DNA of 31,960 nucleotides from a virus. Within the stretch, counting starts at the first letter, position 1. Each line of letters opens with the position of its first letter. The position numbers and the translations under genes are program-made. This document shows, in pieces, positions 17,701 through 24,944 of this stretch. The DNA lies in the IMG/VR virus record IMGVR_UViG_3300046010_002404, positions 1 to 31,960 of that record; one strand, given 5' to 3'. The notes under the pieces are model-generated. The model was not told the origin of the DNA and searched no databases. It was given only the letters and a program-made list of their open reading frames with translations.

Positions 17701-17867
17701 TTTTTAAAAGCTATTTCATGTACCCTTCCTTCTGAAAAAGAAGACTTTGTGGAAGGGTAAGTGTCTATTGTCCTTAAAGGTACTTTTGAAGCAGACGCTG
17801 TTTTTAAAGATTTTATTTTATCTAAATCTTCTTTTAAACTATATAATATTTTATCACTAAAAGTCAT
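14730..17867 (-). CDS. Large charged protein in the prohead-core position (1045 aa)
   Basis: An unusually long gene for its place: in T4 the space between gene 67 and gene 21 holds the small gene 68. The protein is rich in Lys, Glu, Asp and Ser, mostly helical and low in hydrophobics, with no cysteine-rich or membrane part. At least two regions look like small alpha/beta domains of similar style (HYYVIYRKLTKAEYDSL near 64-80; YYAVTLATDDEG near 440-455), and the YIGVQGPEVKKKRLEEYMKK segment lies near 870. The N-terminus ends in L11-K12-E13, a possible gp21 site. Likely a prohead-core or internal head protein. I do not recognise a family; function is unknown. Confidence 0.75.
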   Translation of the reverse strand: MTFSDKILYSLKEDLDKIKSLKTASASKVPLRTIDTYPSTKSSFSEGRVHEIAFKNIVDNQKRHYYVIYRKLTKAEYDSLKNNYKIAASIVPSDQPEHSKDIYYTSTKEYKRGAKGSDVVKKFATKNFIYLSKDQLEETNKKLPEEHRLELVPLQDVYEKGIGVRNTSLLDYLTYLEDIERAKKLKRKDPTDIRPAKLKIAEFFLRQEIQRYIKSLIVNFATKYNLNSSQEERVRAAKKEEEVRKNLSDEIRKFVKAQSKGDEEFEESVLSSLETALERPKLYSAFEKYYYSGSEDDSTTEDPKKSASADVKKEKPAVPTKKTDSKTKGKVDSFITDRNNVSTLRNIIQNYSDSVDDTRDEEDKKLSHKKYYNKMIDFLKSILDLSVSEKDTDRIIEDIKNYIKGFTENPDLYNRIKYAYDKMKQMKSSQRISEDIQKREKQYYAVTLATDDEGNFTAPALDLAKRYDSGKVSKYAPGIYKVFLDKRQAENIERLSRTPKLSGVESIVPEEEYKKNKPTKGEEPKTQDAEKKLRGYRSLSGEKKVRTADDSYFDPTNPKDVAALVGKVQPGDKVYSVNFKIGDKKSEDLIMPLSRIKKLVPDFKIDAGAQKQPSFDFEMEKKRGISKDTGNTIYDTVKGVLKVNSPVPLNEPVKSEKEKEKGGPALYFVVNKADKRVIKGFPTEKEADDLKNSLGSTNYITVSKINLPKYGINLTRKSDVSEKNVKEELSKEDEAKLKTQVSFVIESDPNDFDKVAQVTGDAVEAVLKDKKLTITLKGGSKVIFDGSSSNGVFIKDINKPNEVNKVNDVLEPLKTIVDNAFKKPKADSKLEAYIRTRIRKAIQESELGQYIGVQGPEVKKKRLEEYMKKYEWGFQDSEDPYVRSNGSEKHAIVSKLVHELGDEGVSIFNSYAPKGYEIARPDDLNDMADSPLGSQMARPFEPNTLTMRGGRVAEADEKEIDSMFDDNVPMDQQLKNAEELASDYMRDRTLSKGIQKNPNLGHVEKTIVKFIQKASEKGARKDIDPKSKILQALQVISDRQMNKYR

Positions 17868-17872
17868 TGTTA

Positions 17873-18421
17873 TTATTTTTTAACAACTTTCTTTTTAGGT
17901 GCATTTTTCATCTGATTTTCCTTATCCTTAAAATTTTTCTTTTTGACTTCAATAGGAAGATCAGCACGATTTTTCTTTTTAGCTTTATACTCAATCATAT
18001 CTAAACGAGTATAATAGTTTGGATCCTCAGCTAAATGATCTAAAGCAATTTCTTTAGCTTTATCTATATCATCAGTATGCTCAAGTTCATGTTTCCATCC
18101 TTTAGTAAATTCGTAATAGTTAACTTGATCAGGAGTTAGTTTATCACCTTTTCCTCCTTTAAGCTTTTGTTTCTTACCCTCAGTAAGAGACTCTTGCAAT
18201 GATTTAAAAGCACTGAAAAAGTTATACCCTTGCTTTATTTCTGACTTTGATTCTGCGTCCCACAAGTGTCCTTTTCCTTTTAGTTTAGACACTGTGTCGT
18301 CATAAGACATTGTATTGGTAATAGAATCCTGATACATAGGATTTCTTCTTACATGCCATAAGAATTCAGATTTAGACATCTCTTCTTTTAACACTTTTTG
18401 ATATAATTGCTGTGTTGTCAT
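17873..18421 (-). CDS. DUF5661-like protein in the head operon
   Basis: 182 residues. The segment around 98-142 (VNYYEFTKGWKHELEHTDD, then KAKEIALDHLAEDPNYYTRL) is the hallmark of the DUF5661 family as I remember it: a conserved Trp, Glu-His pair and a His-Leu-x-Glu-Asp with paired tyrosines. The C-terminus is strongly basic (KKKNRADLPIEVKKKNF, PKKKVVKK). The N-terminus MTTQQLYQKVLKEE has L11-K12-E13 and looks like a capsid-targeting sequence. A basic protein with such an N-terminus in the core region would fit an internal DNA-associated head protein. It begins one base after the gp67-like gene ends. Confidence 0.75.
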   Translation of the reverse strand: MTTQQLYQKVLKEEMSKSEFLWHVRRNPMYQDSITNTMSYDDTVSKLKGKGHLWDAESKSEIKQGYNFFSAFKSLQESLTEGKKQKLKGGKGDKLTPDQVNYYEFTKGWKHELEHTDDIDKAKEIALDHLAEDPNYYTRLDMIEYKAKKKNRADLPIEVKKKNFKDKENQMKNAPKKKVVKK

Positions 18422-18422
18422 T

Positions 18423-18638
18423 TTATAATCCTTTTTTAAAAAGTCTTTTATATTCGGAAGCTAAGTCGATAGACTCAGCCCATTTTCCTATTTTTTTAGT
18501 TACAAGTATTCCTTTTTTTCTTTTAGCTTTTGTACCTCCAGCTCCACCAAAAGCATACTTCGTTGCTACTCCCTCACCGTCTCCAGGAGTAACATGTCCT
18601 TGATCTGCTGCAGGAGCTCCTCCCCCAGTAGTAGACAT
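18423..18638 (-). CDS. 67: gp67-like small prohead core protein
   Basis: 71 residues from the ATG of MSTTGGGAPAADQ. A Gly/Ala-rich N-terminus with EGVATKYAFGG is followed by a short basic part (TKAKRKKGILVTKK) and a helical end (DLASEYKRLFKKGL). The STTGGGA start followed by an AT-x-x-AFG motif is a recurrent signature of the small core protein encoded next to the portal gene in T4-type phages of this kind. A TTG at 18680 would add 14 residues and overlap the previous gene by 32 bases. Because homologues often carry residues like KEM before STTGGG, that longer form cannot be excluded. Confidence 0.65.
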   Translation of the reverse strand: MSTTGGGAPAADQGHVTPGDGEGVATKYAFGGAGGTKAKRKKGILVTKKIGKWAESIDLASEYKRLFKKGL

Positions 18639-18648
18639 TTCTTTTACT

Positions 18649-19497
18649 TTATTTTTTGGTATTTTCGAGTTCTTTTTCAAGTTGATAAAAATATAATAAA
18701 TTTTCTAACTCTAAATCAGATACTAATCTTCCAGAAGGTACAGTCCTTATTATGTTTATTACTTCGTCTAATTTAATCTTTCTTACAGGATCCGATATAT
18801 TTTTAGACAAACTAGATAACTTTGTTTTTAGCCTGTCGTATTCTTCATTTACGTACTCCTTAAAAGATTCAGGAGTTGATATATCGCTTATGTACCTTTT
18901 TAAAAGTTTCTTTTGGCTTTCATTTAAATCAGCGTACTTCTCATTAAACTTCTGAATCATTAATTTGTACACAAGAGCCTTGGTACCTTTATCATAACTA
19001 GCAAATTCTGCTAATACAGGATCCACATCCTTAGTCTTATGGCTAACACAAATGTCTTCCATTATGGAAAACTTGTATTTAATCTCAGATTCTGGGTCTA
19101 TTTTATCGCTTTGGTTTACTTCGAAAAGCATGTACACAGAAGCAAGAGTTTTATAATTTTCTATTTTAGTTTTAAAAAAATCTTCTAAATTATAATTTTC
19201 TTTTATCTGAGATATTAGCTCGTATTTTTGTCTTGCCAATACGTTTTTATTGATCTTTTTATGTGCTTGTAAAGCAGTATCAATTACTGTATTTGCCTTG
19301 GCTTCAGATAAGTTCTTGTTTGAAAGCAAAGCTTTGTATATACGGTACTCTTTGGCAATAAGAGTATCGTTGAAATTCTTTTTAAGAATATCCACAGCTT
19401 TAGACTCCTTATTATTGAGGGTATCAGTAGTTATCTGCCTGATTAACAGCTCAAAAAGCAGTCCCGTGTTTCGAAGTTTATTATGTTTAAGCTTCAT
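18649..19497 (-). CDS. Conserved phage protein after the portal gene
   Basis: 282 residues, predominantly helical and Lys/Glu/Leu-rich. The start (MKLKHNKLRNTGLLFELLIRQITTDTL) is well conserved in my memory of genes that follow the portal in T4-type phages of aquatic bacteria, but no function is attached to it. No membrane segment, signal peptide or catalytic motif is visible. The gene starts 26 bases after the portal stop, with an ATATTTATA motif in that gap, and precedes the small core protein. A role in prohead initiation or the core is suggested by position alone. Confidence 0.75.
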   Translation of the reverse strand: MKLKHNKLRNTGLLFELLIRQITTDTLNNKESKAVDILKKNFNDTLIAKEYRIYKALLSNKNLSEAKANTVIDTALQAHKKINKNVLARQKYELISQIKENYNLEDFFKTKIENYKTLASVYMLFEVNQSDKIDPESEIKYKFSIMEDICVSHKTKDVDPVLAEFASYDKGTKALVYKLMIQKFNEKYADLNESQKKLLKRYISDISTPESFKEYVNEEYDRLKTKLSSLSKNISDPVRKIKLDEVINIIRTVPSGRLVSDLELENLLYFYQLEKELENTKK

Positions 19498-19512
19498 TGT
19501 ATATTGATCTTC

Positions 19513-19521
19513 TATAAATAT
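19513..19521 (-). promoter_or_regulatory. ATATTTATA motif after portal
   Basis: Lies between the portal stop and the next ATG (15 bases away). A second ATATTT word precedes it. Confidence 0.5.
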
Positions 19522-19523
19522 TA

Positions 19524-21377
19524 CTAAATATCTTCATTAAGTATGTTACTCTCGTCTAAAAGCTGAGATTCATCTCTTTTTTCTTCAAAAAGGACTATTT
19601 TCTTCTTTCTTTTAGTTTCCAACCCCTTTAAAGAGGTTTCTAACTGGAATGTGCTTATTTTATCCTTCCTAGTCTTGTCAAACGGAGTTTCAGGTTTCAT
19701 ACCCTTCGATCCTAAAGGATCTCTTCCAAAAGCAGACTTGTCTGTTTTGAATATAGAAGCTTTCTCTTTAGGTCTTCCAACAGGGTTTTTTTCCATTTCA
19801 TCATATCCATCAGGCACATCAGAACTAGGCTTCTCATCATTACTAGAATAAACAGAAGCAAGGTCATGAGGAGTTCCGTAAGATTCTCCAGAAAGTGCTG
19901 GATCATTACCTTCGTTTTCTATTTGATTGTAGCGGAATGTTCTCTTGACATCTTCTACTATTAGATCTCTTTCTTGGTTGAGTTGGTCTTCAGACATTTG
20001 GAATATCTTATCCCCAATCCAATCACTAGAGAATATCTTTTTATCCATTATATCACCAGCAAGGGATACTTTTTCTTTCAGTAAAGCTATCTTCTCTTGT
20101 TCGTATATTATAGAAGGATTGTTTAATTCTAATGCAAAATTTAGTAAATCAGCATCTTCAAATCCTTGTACATATAAATGAATTATAGCTATTTTTTCTA
20201 GTTCACTGATTATAATTCTTTGTAATCTTTCTATCGTTCTACTAAACCTAACATCTAAAGCACTTATGGTAGACTTTCCATTGAGTTCATCAGAGTAGTT
20301 TAAGAATGATTTAGGAACCTTTAGGGAACCTAGCATGAGATCTCTAAGGAATTCCACGTCTTCTATACCAGCGTACTCTAATCCTTTAGTAGTATCTATT
20401 TTAGTAGTGTTGTCTCCAGGACGTACAGGAATATAAAAATCTTCCAACATGTTCTGTACGTTGAACTTCAGGTTATAATCCCCTGTCTGATTATCTACAA
20501 ATGGAGTTTTTTTCATTCCATTAATAGTCTGTTGCACAAACGCATTAACTTCATTAGGAGGTATATTACCTACGTTGATGTAGAATACACGCTTCTCAGG
20601 AGCCCTCATAATCCTATGCAAAAGCATAGCATCCATCATGAGAGTATATTGCTTAAAATACTTCCTTGCAGGCTCTATGTAAGATCTACCAAATGGCAAA
20701 TAATTAGTGTCTGTTAGTAATCTAAAATGCGCTATTTCAAAATTCTCAAAAGCCTCTTTATTTCTAGTAGATGTGTTCCCTCCAGCAACAGCTACAGGAT
20801 CGTACACAAATCTAATGTATGATGGGTTGTTTGGGTCCTGTCCTTCTTCTCTTATCATATCATAAACAGACAGAGGACTAACATTATATACCCCGTATTT
20901 TTCAGCGATATCCAGCTTAAGAAAGAAATCTCCGTATTTACACATAGATCTAATCCACATAGGCAGATTAAATTCAATGTTTAACACTTGATAAAAAAGG
21001 TTGTATAAAATTTTTTGTATATTTTCATTACTACTTCTAATCTTGAGAACCTCATTAGTTTCTCCTTTTAGAGTAGCTTCTTCACATAGGATGTCTAAAA
21101 CAGAAGATATAATACCATCTGTGTCCATAGCCTCATAATCTGCATACAACTGAAGTCTAAGTGTTTGATAGTTTAAGGTAGGGTTAAATTGCATCCTTTG
21201 GCCTGCCTTATGAAGCCTGGTAAATCTATCTACAAGAGAGTTGGTTTGTAATTGACCAAAAGACTGTATTCTTTCTACATCTGCCACCTTCAATTGCTTA
21301 CCTCCAACATTGCGGATAACCACATCTGTTGAGAATAAACGTTTGAGCCTCGGAAATAAACTTTTGTCTACTGGCAT
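19524..21377 (-). CDS. 20: Portal protein gp20-like
   Basis: 617 residues against 524 in T4 gp20. Diagnostic segments run in order: SVLDILCEEATLKGETNEVLKI near 85-110, WIRSMCKYGDFFLKLDI near 140-155, a stem-type stretch HFRLLTDTNYLPFGRSYIEPARK around 220-240, APEKRVFYINVGNIPPNEV near 260, and SFLNYSDELNGKSTISALDVRF near 360-380. The protein forms the dodecameric ring at the capsid vertex through which DNA enters and leaves. The last 110 residues are hydrophilic, with PVGRPKEK and a K/E/S-rich tail beyond the T4 length. It follows the terminase gene with a 42-base gap carrying an ATATTTATA motif. Confidence 0.95.
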   Translation of the reverse strand: MPVDKSLFPRLKRLFSTDVVIRNVGGKQLKVADVERIQSFGQLQTNSLVDRFTRLHKAGQRMQFNPTLNYQTLRLQLYADYEAMDTDGIISSVLDILCEEATLKGETNEVLKIRSSNENIQKILYNLFYQVLNIEFNLPMWIRSMCKYGDFFLKLDIAEKYGVYNVSPLSVYDMIREEGQDPNNPSYIRFVYDPVAVAGGNTSTRNKEAFENFEIAHFRLLTDTNYLPFGRSYIEPARKYFKQYTLMMDAMLLHRIMRAPEKRVFYINVGNIPPNEVNAFVQQTINGMKKTPFVDNQTGDYNLKFNVQNMLEDFYIPVRPGDNTTKIDTTKGLEYAGIEDVEFLRDLMLGSLKVPKSFLNYSDELNGKSTISALDVRFSRTIERLQRIIISELEKIAIIHLYVQGFEDADLLNFALELNNPSIIYEQEKIALLKEKVSLAGDIMDKKIFSSDWIGDKIFQMSEDQLNQERDLIVEDVKRTFRYNQIENEGNDPALSGESYGTPHDLASVYSSNDEKPSSDVPDGYDEMEKNPVGRPKEKASIFKTDKSAFGRDPLGSKGMKPETPFDKTRKDKISTFQLETSLKGLETKRKKKIVLFEEKRDESQLLDESNILNEDI

Positions 21378-21404
21378 TTATTTTTGAATTTACAGTTTAA
21401 TATA

Positions 21405-21413
21405 TATAAATAT
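21405..21413 (-). promoter_or_regulatory. ATATTTATA motif before portal
   Basis: Lies in the terminase-portal gap, 27 bases before the portal ATG. Confidence 0.5.
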
Positions 21414-21419
21414 TGATTT

Positions 21420-23000
21420 TTATTGTATTAACCAAGTAATATCTTCCGGTCTTCCATTCACATTAATCTGATATGGGTTTTGGAATTGGTTTGGATTTTG
21501 TCCTTTGTTAGTGTTATACGTGCTTCCCCTTGATATATTATTTATCAATGCTTTTTGCAAATCTATCCCTCTAGATCTATACTCAACAGCACTATCTCTT
21601 AGATAAAGTCCTATGGCGTATGCCATAACACAATCATCATGATATCCTGTTTGAGCTATAGGTTTACCATTCTTCCATACAAAGGTAGACATTTCAGATG
21701 ACAATCTTCTAGAATTTAAAGATATGCTATGATCTCTTACATATTGCTTAAATGATAGTAAAACTTCAGGTCTTGTTTTTGTAGAGGTCGTAAAACCTGG
21801 GGTCATTTTACTGGTATCGTAGTCGTAAATTTTGTTTATATACTGTGCTACGTTAGTGGTATCTCCTTTAGGGGAGTAGTATATATTATTATAATTAAGC
21901 TCCAAAACATCAGATATTGTTGCATGTCCTAAACCTGTGTTTTCTACTATTAATAAAGCTGAGTTATACTCTGTAGCCGTAGCAACTGCGAATTTAGAGA
22001 GGGACTTGGTGTCCATATCCCCTTTATACTCTGCTACTTGAGATCCAGTAAATACATCTATAACTTCAATAACTGATGCGTCTGATCCATCTCCCTTAGC
22101 AGTGTCTACAACCACCATGTACGACCTTTCTGGTACAGGATACTCCCATATCCAATAGTCTTTTTTAGGGCCTCTCATTTCAATAGCATCTTTAGTCCTC
22201 TGTAAAAAGTATTCTAGATCTTCTGATTCAAAATACGTATCTCCAGAAGATATAAAACTGCAATCGCACTCTTGAGCTGCCAACCTTTTCCCTAATTCTT
22301 TATCCTGATCCTCCCTCCATTTTTGATTTCTAGAAGGGTGAACATTCCAAGGCAATCTTACTGGTATAAAATTATTTTCTTCTGATTCGGCTCCTACCCA
22401 TTGTTGGTGAAACCACTGTCCAACTCCATTTGGAGTTGATAAAACTATGGCTCTACCTCCTGTAGCAAGTGTTTGTTGAGCTGATCCCCAAAGATCTTCT
22501 GCATTTTCTATGAATGCAGCCTCATCTAATACAAGCACATTGGCTGTATAACCCCTGGCACTCTCAGAAGCTCCAGAAGCTGCTTTTATTTTAGATCCGT
22601 TTTCTAGTATTAAACTAAGTTTGTTGTCTTCTAAAGCCCCCACTTTTAACCAACTTGGAAGCTGTGCATAAGCAAATCTAACCTTATCTACAATATTTCT
22701 AGCTTTTTCTTGTGTGGGAGCTAATGCTAGTATAGATTGATCTTTTTTGAAGATCATTAACCATAAAGCATACGCAGCAGTTAAAGTAGTTATACCAAGC
22801 TGCCTAGACTTTAGAATAAGGGTTCTATCATGTTTGTTTAAAAGAAATAATAATTTTTCTTGAAATAGATAAGGGGTAAACAGCATCCTGCCTTCTGAAG
22901 TTTGTATATAAACAAACTTTTTTAGAAAGTATACAGGGTCAGCAGCGCACTTGAGATATTCATCACGAATTATCTCTTTAATTGATTTTTCACTGGACAT
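21420..23000 (-). CDS. 17: Terminase large subunit gp17-like
   Basis: 526 residues from the ATG of MSSEKSIKEII, one base after the preceding stop (a TTG at 23012 is an unlikely alternative). ATPase: Walker A-like SRQLGITT at 65-72, Walker B VLVLDEAAF at 155-163, coupling motif LSTPNG at 187-192. Nuclease of RNase H fold: D299 in VVVDTAKGDG, E353 in IVENTGLG and D455/D456 in GYHDDCVMAYA, matching the acidic triad of T4 gp17. It pumps DNA through the portal and cuts the concatemer. T4 gp17 is 610 residues, so the N-terminus is shorter here. The small subunit is not visible in the window. Confidence 0.96.
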   Translation of the reverse strand: MSSEKSIKEIIRDEYLKCAADPVYFLKKFVYIQTSEGRMLFTPYLFQEKLLFLLNKHDRTLILKSRQLGITTLTAAYALWLMIFKKDQSILALAPTQEKARNIVDKVRFAYAQLPSWLKVGALEDNKLSLILENGSKIKAASGASESARGYTANVLVLDEAAFIENAEDLWGSAQQTLATGGRAIVLSTPNGVGQWFHQQWVGAESEENNFIPVRLPWNVHPSRNQKWREDQDKELGKRLAAQECDCSFISSGDTYFESEDLEYFLQRTKDAIEMRGPKKDYWIWEYPVPERSYMVVVDTAKGDGSDASVIEVIDVFTGSQVAEYKGDMDTKSLSKFAVATATEYNSALLIVENTGLGHATISDVLELNYNNIYYSPKGDTTNVAQYINKIYDYDTSKMTPGFTTSTKTRPEVLLSFKQYVRDHSISLNSRRLSSEMSTFVWKNGKPIAQTGYHDDCVMAYAIGLYLRDSAVEYRSRGIDLQKALINNISRGSTYNTNKGQNPNQFQNPYQINVNGRPEDITWLIQ

Positions 23001-23001
23001 A

Positions 23002-23421
23002 TTACTTGACAATCAAAAAACCTATTGATATAACTAAAAGACCCATAATAGTCTTTTTTGCTAGTTTTTGTCTTTTTACTTGCTTCTCTAATTGTTTAAT
23101 AGTAGACGTATATGCTACTTCTTTTTTATCTTGTAGATCTACTATACCTTTAAAAGCCTCAATTTGGCGGTCTTTGTAGGAAATTATAGAATCCTTGTAA
23201 ATTTTTTGATTACTTAGAGTATCTATGTTTTCTAATAGAATAGACCTCTCTTGCTTAAGAGCGTCTGAATGTATTAAATCTTTTATTACTTTTTTAGCTA
23301 CAACTTTATGTAGCTTTAAAGTATCACTGTTGGGTACTGGCTGAGTCTTTATAACGGTTTGAGAAGAAGCGCTCAAGCTCGTCAATATCGTAGCTATCAA
23401 CAGAAAGTAAATGTACTTCAT
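23002..23421 (-). CDS. Periplasmic coiled-coil protein with signal peptide and C-terminal membrane segment
   Basis: 139 residues. A signal-like start (MKYIYFLLIATILTSLSASS, probably cut near 20) leads to a charged, helical, coiled-coil-prone body (residues 35-115), and the protein ends in a membrane segment (TIMGLLVISIGFLIV). There is no lipobox cysteine. Its first 98 bases overlap the end of the previous gene in another frame. That topology, two membrane ends with a helical rod between, is like a spanin spanning the periplasm. The neighbour also has an N-terminal membrane helix with a coiled coil. A lysis role is inferred, not shown; a virion or superinfection role is possible. Confidence 0.65.
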   Translation of the reverse strand: MKYIYFLLIATILTSLSASSQTVIKTQPVPNSDTLKLHKVVAKKVIKDLIHSDALKQERSILLENIDTLSNQKIYKDSIISYKDRQIEAFKGIVDLQDKKEVAYTSTIKQLEKQVKRQKLAKKTIMGLLVISIGFLIVK

Positions 23422-23668
23422 ATTCTTTGTATATTTTTTTGATTTTACTTTGGTTCTCTTCTAATTGCATTTCTGCTCTGTGTACTTTATCCACAAAAAT
23501 ATCTACCTGCTCTCTATAAGCATTTATAGAATCTTCCTTAAGTTGTATTTGGTCGTTTAGCTCTTTTACAATTTGTTTATACTCTAATTCTTTTTTTACA
23601 CTAGATCTATAAAAAATTATAGCGGCTCCTACAAATACAAAAATAACTAATATAAGAGTCTTTTTCAT
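23324..23668 (-). CDS. Membrane-anchored coiled-coil protein, possible Rz-like inner spanin
   Basis: 114 residues from the ATG of MKKTLILVIFVF; an upstream ATG at 23725 would overlap the previous gene by 56 bases. One N-terminal transmembrane helix (residues 3-20) is followed by a long Glu/Lys/Gln-rich helix (25-85) and a short end with ELERFFSNRY. Size and plan match i-spanins of the Rz type. The next gene overlaps its 3' end out of frame, the arrangement common for Rz/Rz1 pairs, although that partner lacks a lipoprotein cysteine. No endolysin or holin is recognisable beside it, so the lysis call is tentative. Confidence 0.65.
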   Translation of the reverse strand: MKKTLILVIFVFVGAAIIFYRSSVKKELEYKQIVKELNDQIQLKEDSINAYREQVDIFVDKVHRAEMQLEENQSKIKKIYKEYEVHLLSVDSYDIDELERFFSNRYKDSASTQQ

Positions 23669-23669
23669 A

Positions 23670-24104
23670 TTATTTAATTGAATCTTCCCAAAATCTAAAT
23701 AAAATATTACCTCTAAGATAAGCATCTTTTTCCATTTCTAACAAATGTTTATCTTTTTGTGTGTATCTAGGATCTGATAAGGATTGCAGGTTTGATAAAT
23801 TAAACTTACCAGCTAAGTTTTGATTATGGTGTATTAACTCATGGGAGTAGCTTCTTAAAACATCTTTTATATGCCTTCCTGCTACAAATAGAGTTACAGA
23901 CTTTTCTCCTGGATTATAATATGCAGTTTTACCAAAAGGATCCATAGCATATTCTTGACTGTTAGATATAACTACAGTAGGGTAAGGCATTATTTGAACT
24001 CCGGAATTTTGAATCCACTCAGCTAAATTAAGCAAATATGGGACAATATTATGCCCAGAAACCATTACCTGTTGATTAATATTTTGGTATTTCGTTAAGT
24101 CCAT
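23670..24104 (-). CDS. Putative zinc metallopeptidase (HELIH)
   Basis: 144 residues. The helix SYSHELIHHNQN carries the HExxH zinc motif (H88, E89, H92), and the later helix LLEMEKDAYLRGN contains E125-x-x-A128, the usual position of the third ligand in gluzincin-type enzymes. Upstream, YNPGEKSVTLFVAG forms the expected edge strand. The protein is small, has no signal peptide, and is sandwiched between a conserved unknown gene (TAATG overlap) and the possible spanin genes. It could cleave virion or host proteins. A lysis-related peptidoglycan role is only a positional guess, and the substrate is unknown. Confidence 0.75.
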   Translation of the reverse strand: MDLTKYQNINQQVMVSGHNIVPYLLNLAEWIQNSGVQIMPYPTVVISNSQEYAMDPFGKTAYYNPGEKSVTLFVAGRHIKDVLRSYSHELIHHNQNLAGKFNLSNLQSLSDPRYTQKDKHLLEMEKDAYLRGNILFRFWEDSIK

Positions 24105-24646
24105 TATGCTTCTGGTTCTGGTGTTTCCTCTTCTTCTGGAGGAGGCGGTGCTTCTTCTCCTCCCTCTGCTCCTCCCTCTGCGGGAGCTGGTTCTTCATCT
24201 GGCTCTGGTTCTTTTGTTATAGCATTGGTTTTTAATAATATGTTTATTTGATCCAAAGCTTGTTCAAACTCGGACCTGTTAACAATATCGTACTTTTTTC
24301 CGTTTGCAATAACTTGAAAAAGATCAGATTCGGCAAAATCTTCAGGATATTTTAATTCTAGAGGGCTAGGATTATATTTCAAATCAAAAAAGTTTCCATT
24401 AGGAAACAGTACTCTAAAAGTAGTTGGTTTGTATGATATACATCTTATATCCGATATAATTTCCCTAAGCTGTCCTATTGACTTTTCGTTCTTTTTATTT
24501 TGAGTAGTCAATAATTTTATTAAAGTTCTAGTAATCTTTGGGGATTTAGACATTATTTTCTCCAAATTAGACTCGTTTTCAATTGGAGTTATTTCTGTCT
24601 CTTCCCACAGTTTATTCCTAAATATTTCGTAAAATCTTAGTTTCAT
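24104..24646 (-). CDS. Conserved phage protein with acidic/proline tail
   Basis: 180 residues from the ATG of MKLRFYEIFRNKLWEE. A longer reading from 24841 only overlaps the previous gene and is rejected. The N-terminus is of the capsid-targeting-like type with L13-W14-E15. Residues 30-135 form a compact domain with TFRVLFPNGNFFDLKYNP and FQVIANGKKYDIVNR strands, then a helix ending LLKTNAITK. The last 35 residues are Pro/Glu/Ala/Gly low complexity. I do not recognise a functional family. The motif ATATTTATA lies four bases before the ATG. Confidence 0.7.
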   Translation of the reverse strand: MKLRFYEIFRNKLWEETEITPIENESNLEKIMSKSPKITRTLIKLLTTQNKKNEKSIGQLREIISDIRCISYKPTTFRVLFPNGNFFDLKYNPSPLELKYPEDFAESDLFQVIANGKKYDIVNRSEFEQALDQINILLKTNAITKEPEPDEEPAPAEGGAEGGEEAPPPPEEEETPEPEA

Positions 24647-24650
24647 TATA

Positions 24651-24659
24651 TATAAATAT
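24651..24659 (-). promoter_or_regulatory. ATATTTATA motif four bases before ATG
   Basis: Directly after the stop of the cysteine protein gene and only four bases before the ATG at 24646, so as a -10 box it could give only a leaderless message. Confidence 0.5.
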
Positions 24660-24944
24660 CTAATCTTCTTTAGATTTGGTTTTTTTAGGTTCTGCTCCTT
24701 TTCTAGGTTCCCACCAGTTAGTACAATACTCATTTGGATCATAAGGAATTGAATCAGTTCCAGCCCATTTTTGATAGTACTCACTAATACAGTGGTATTC
24801 TTCAGATTTATCTTTATGAACCCACCATTTACAGTTTGCACAGCAAGATCCTCCGTAAGGAACTTTTAGCCCTGCTTTATGGTTTTCTGGGACTTCATAA
24901 GGCCCTCCTCCGTATTCTTCTAGTAATTTTAAAAACTTTATCAT
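24660..24944 (-). CDS. Small cysteine protein, HiPIP-like
   Basis: 94 residues. Cysteines at 34, 35, 38, 52 and 74 are spaced C-x2-C-x13-C-x21-C (from C35) with aromatic residues around them (NCKWWVH, YCTNWWEP). This is the layout of high-potential iron-sulfur proteins, in which four cysteines hold a [4Fe-4S] cluster, although HiPIPs are normally exported and this has no signal peptide. A zinc site is the alternative. The start MIKFLKLLEE resembles a capsid-targeting sequence (L7-L8-E9). The ATG overlaps the stop of the upstream gene (ATGA). Confidence 0.7.
   Translation of the reverse strand: MIKFLKLLEEYGGGPYEVPENHKAGLKVPYGGSCCANCKWWVHKDKSEEYHCISEYYQKWAGTDSIPYDPNEYCTNWWEPRKGAEPKKTKSKED

Noticed and set aside
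23012-23012. TTG start for the terminase
   Set aside because: It overlaps the previous stop; the ATG four codons later leaves a one-base gap like other junctions here.
23324-23725. Longer form of the spanin-like gene starting at 23725
   Set aside because: It would add a second hydrophobic segment and overlap the metallopeptidase gene by 56 bases; the ATG at 23668 gives a classic membrane start.
24104-24841. Longer 245-residue form starting upstream
   Set aside because: The extra 65 residues overlap the cysteine protein gene in another frame and look like noise; the ATG at 24646 has the typical N-terminus.
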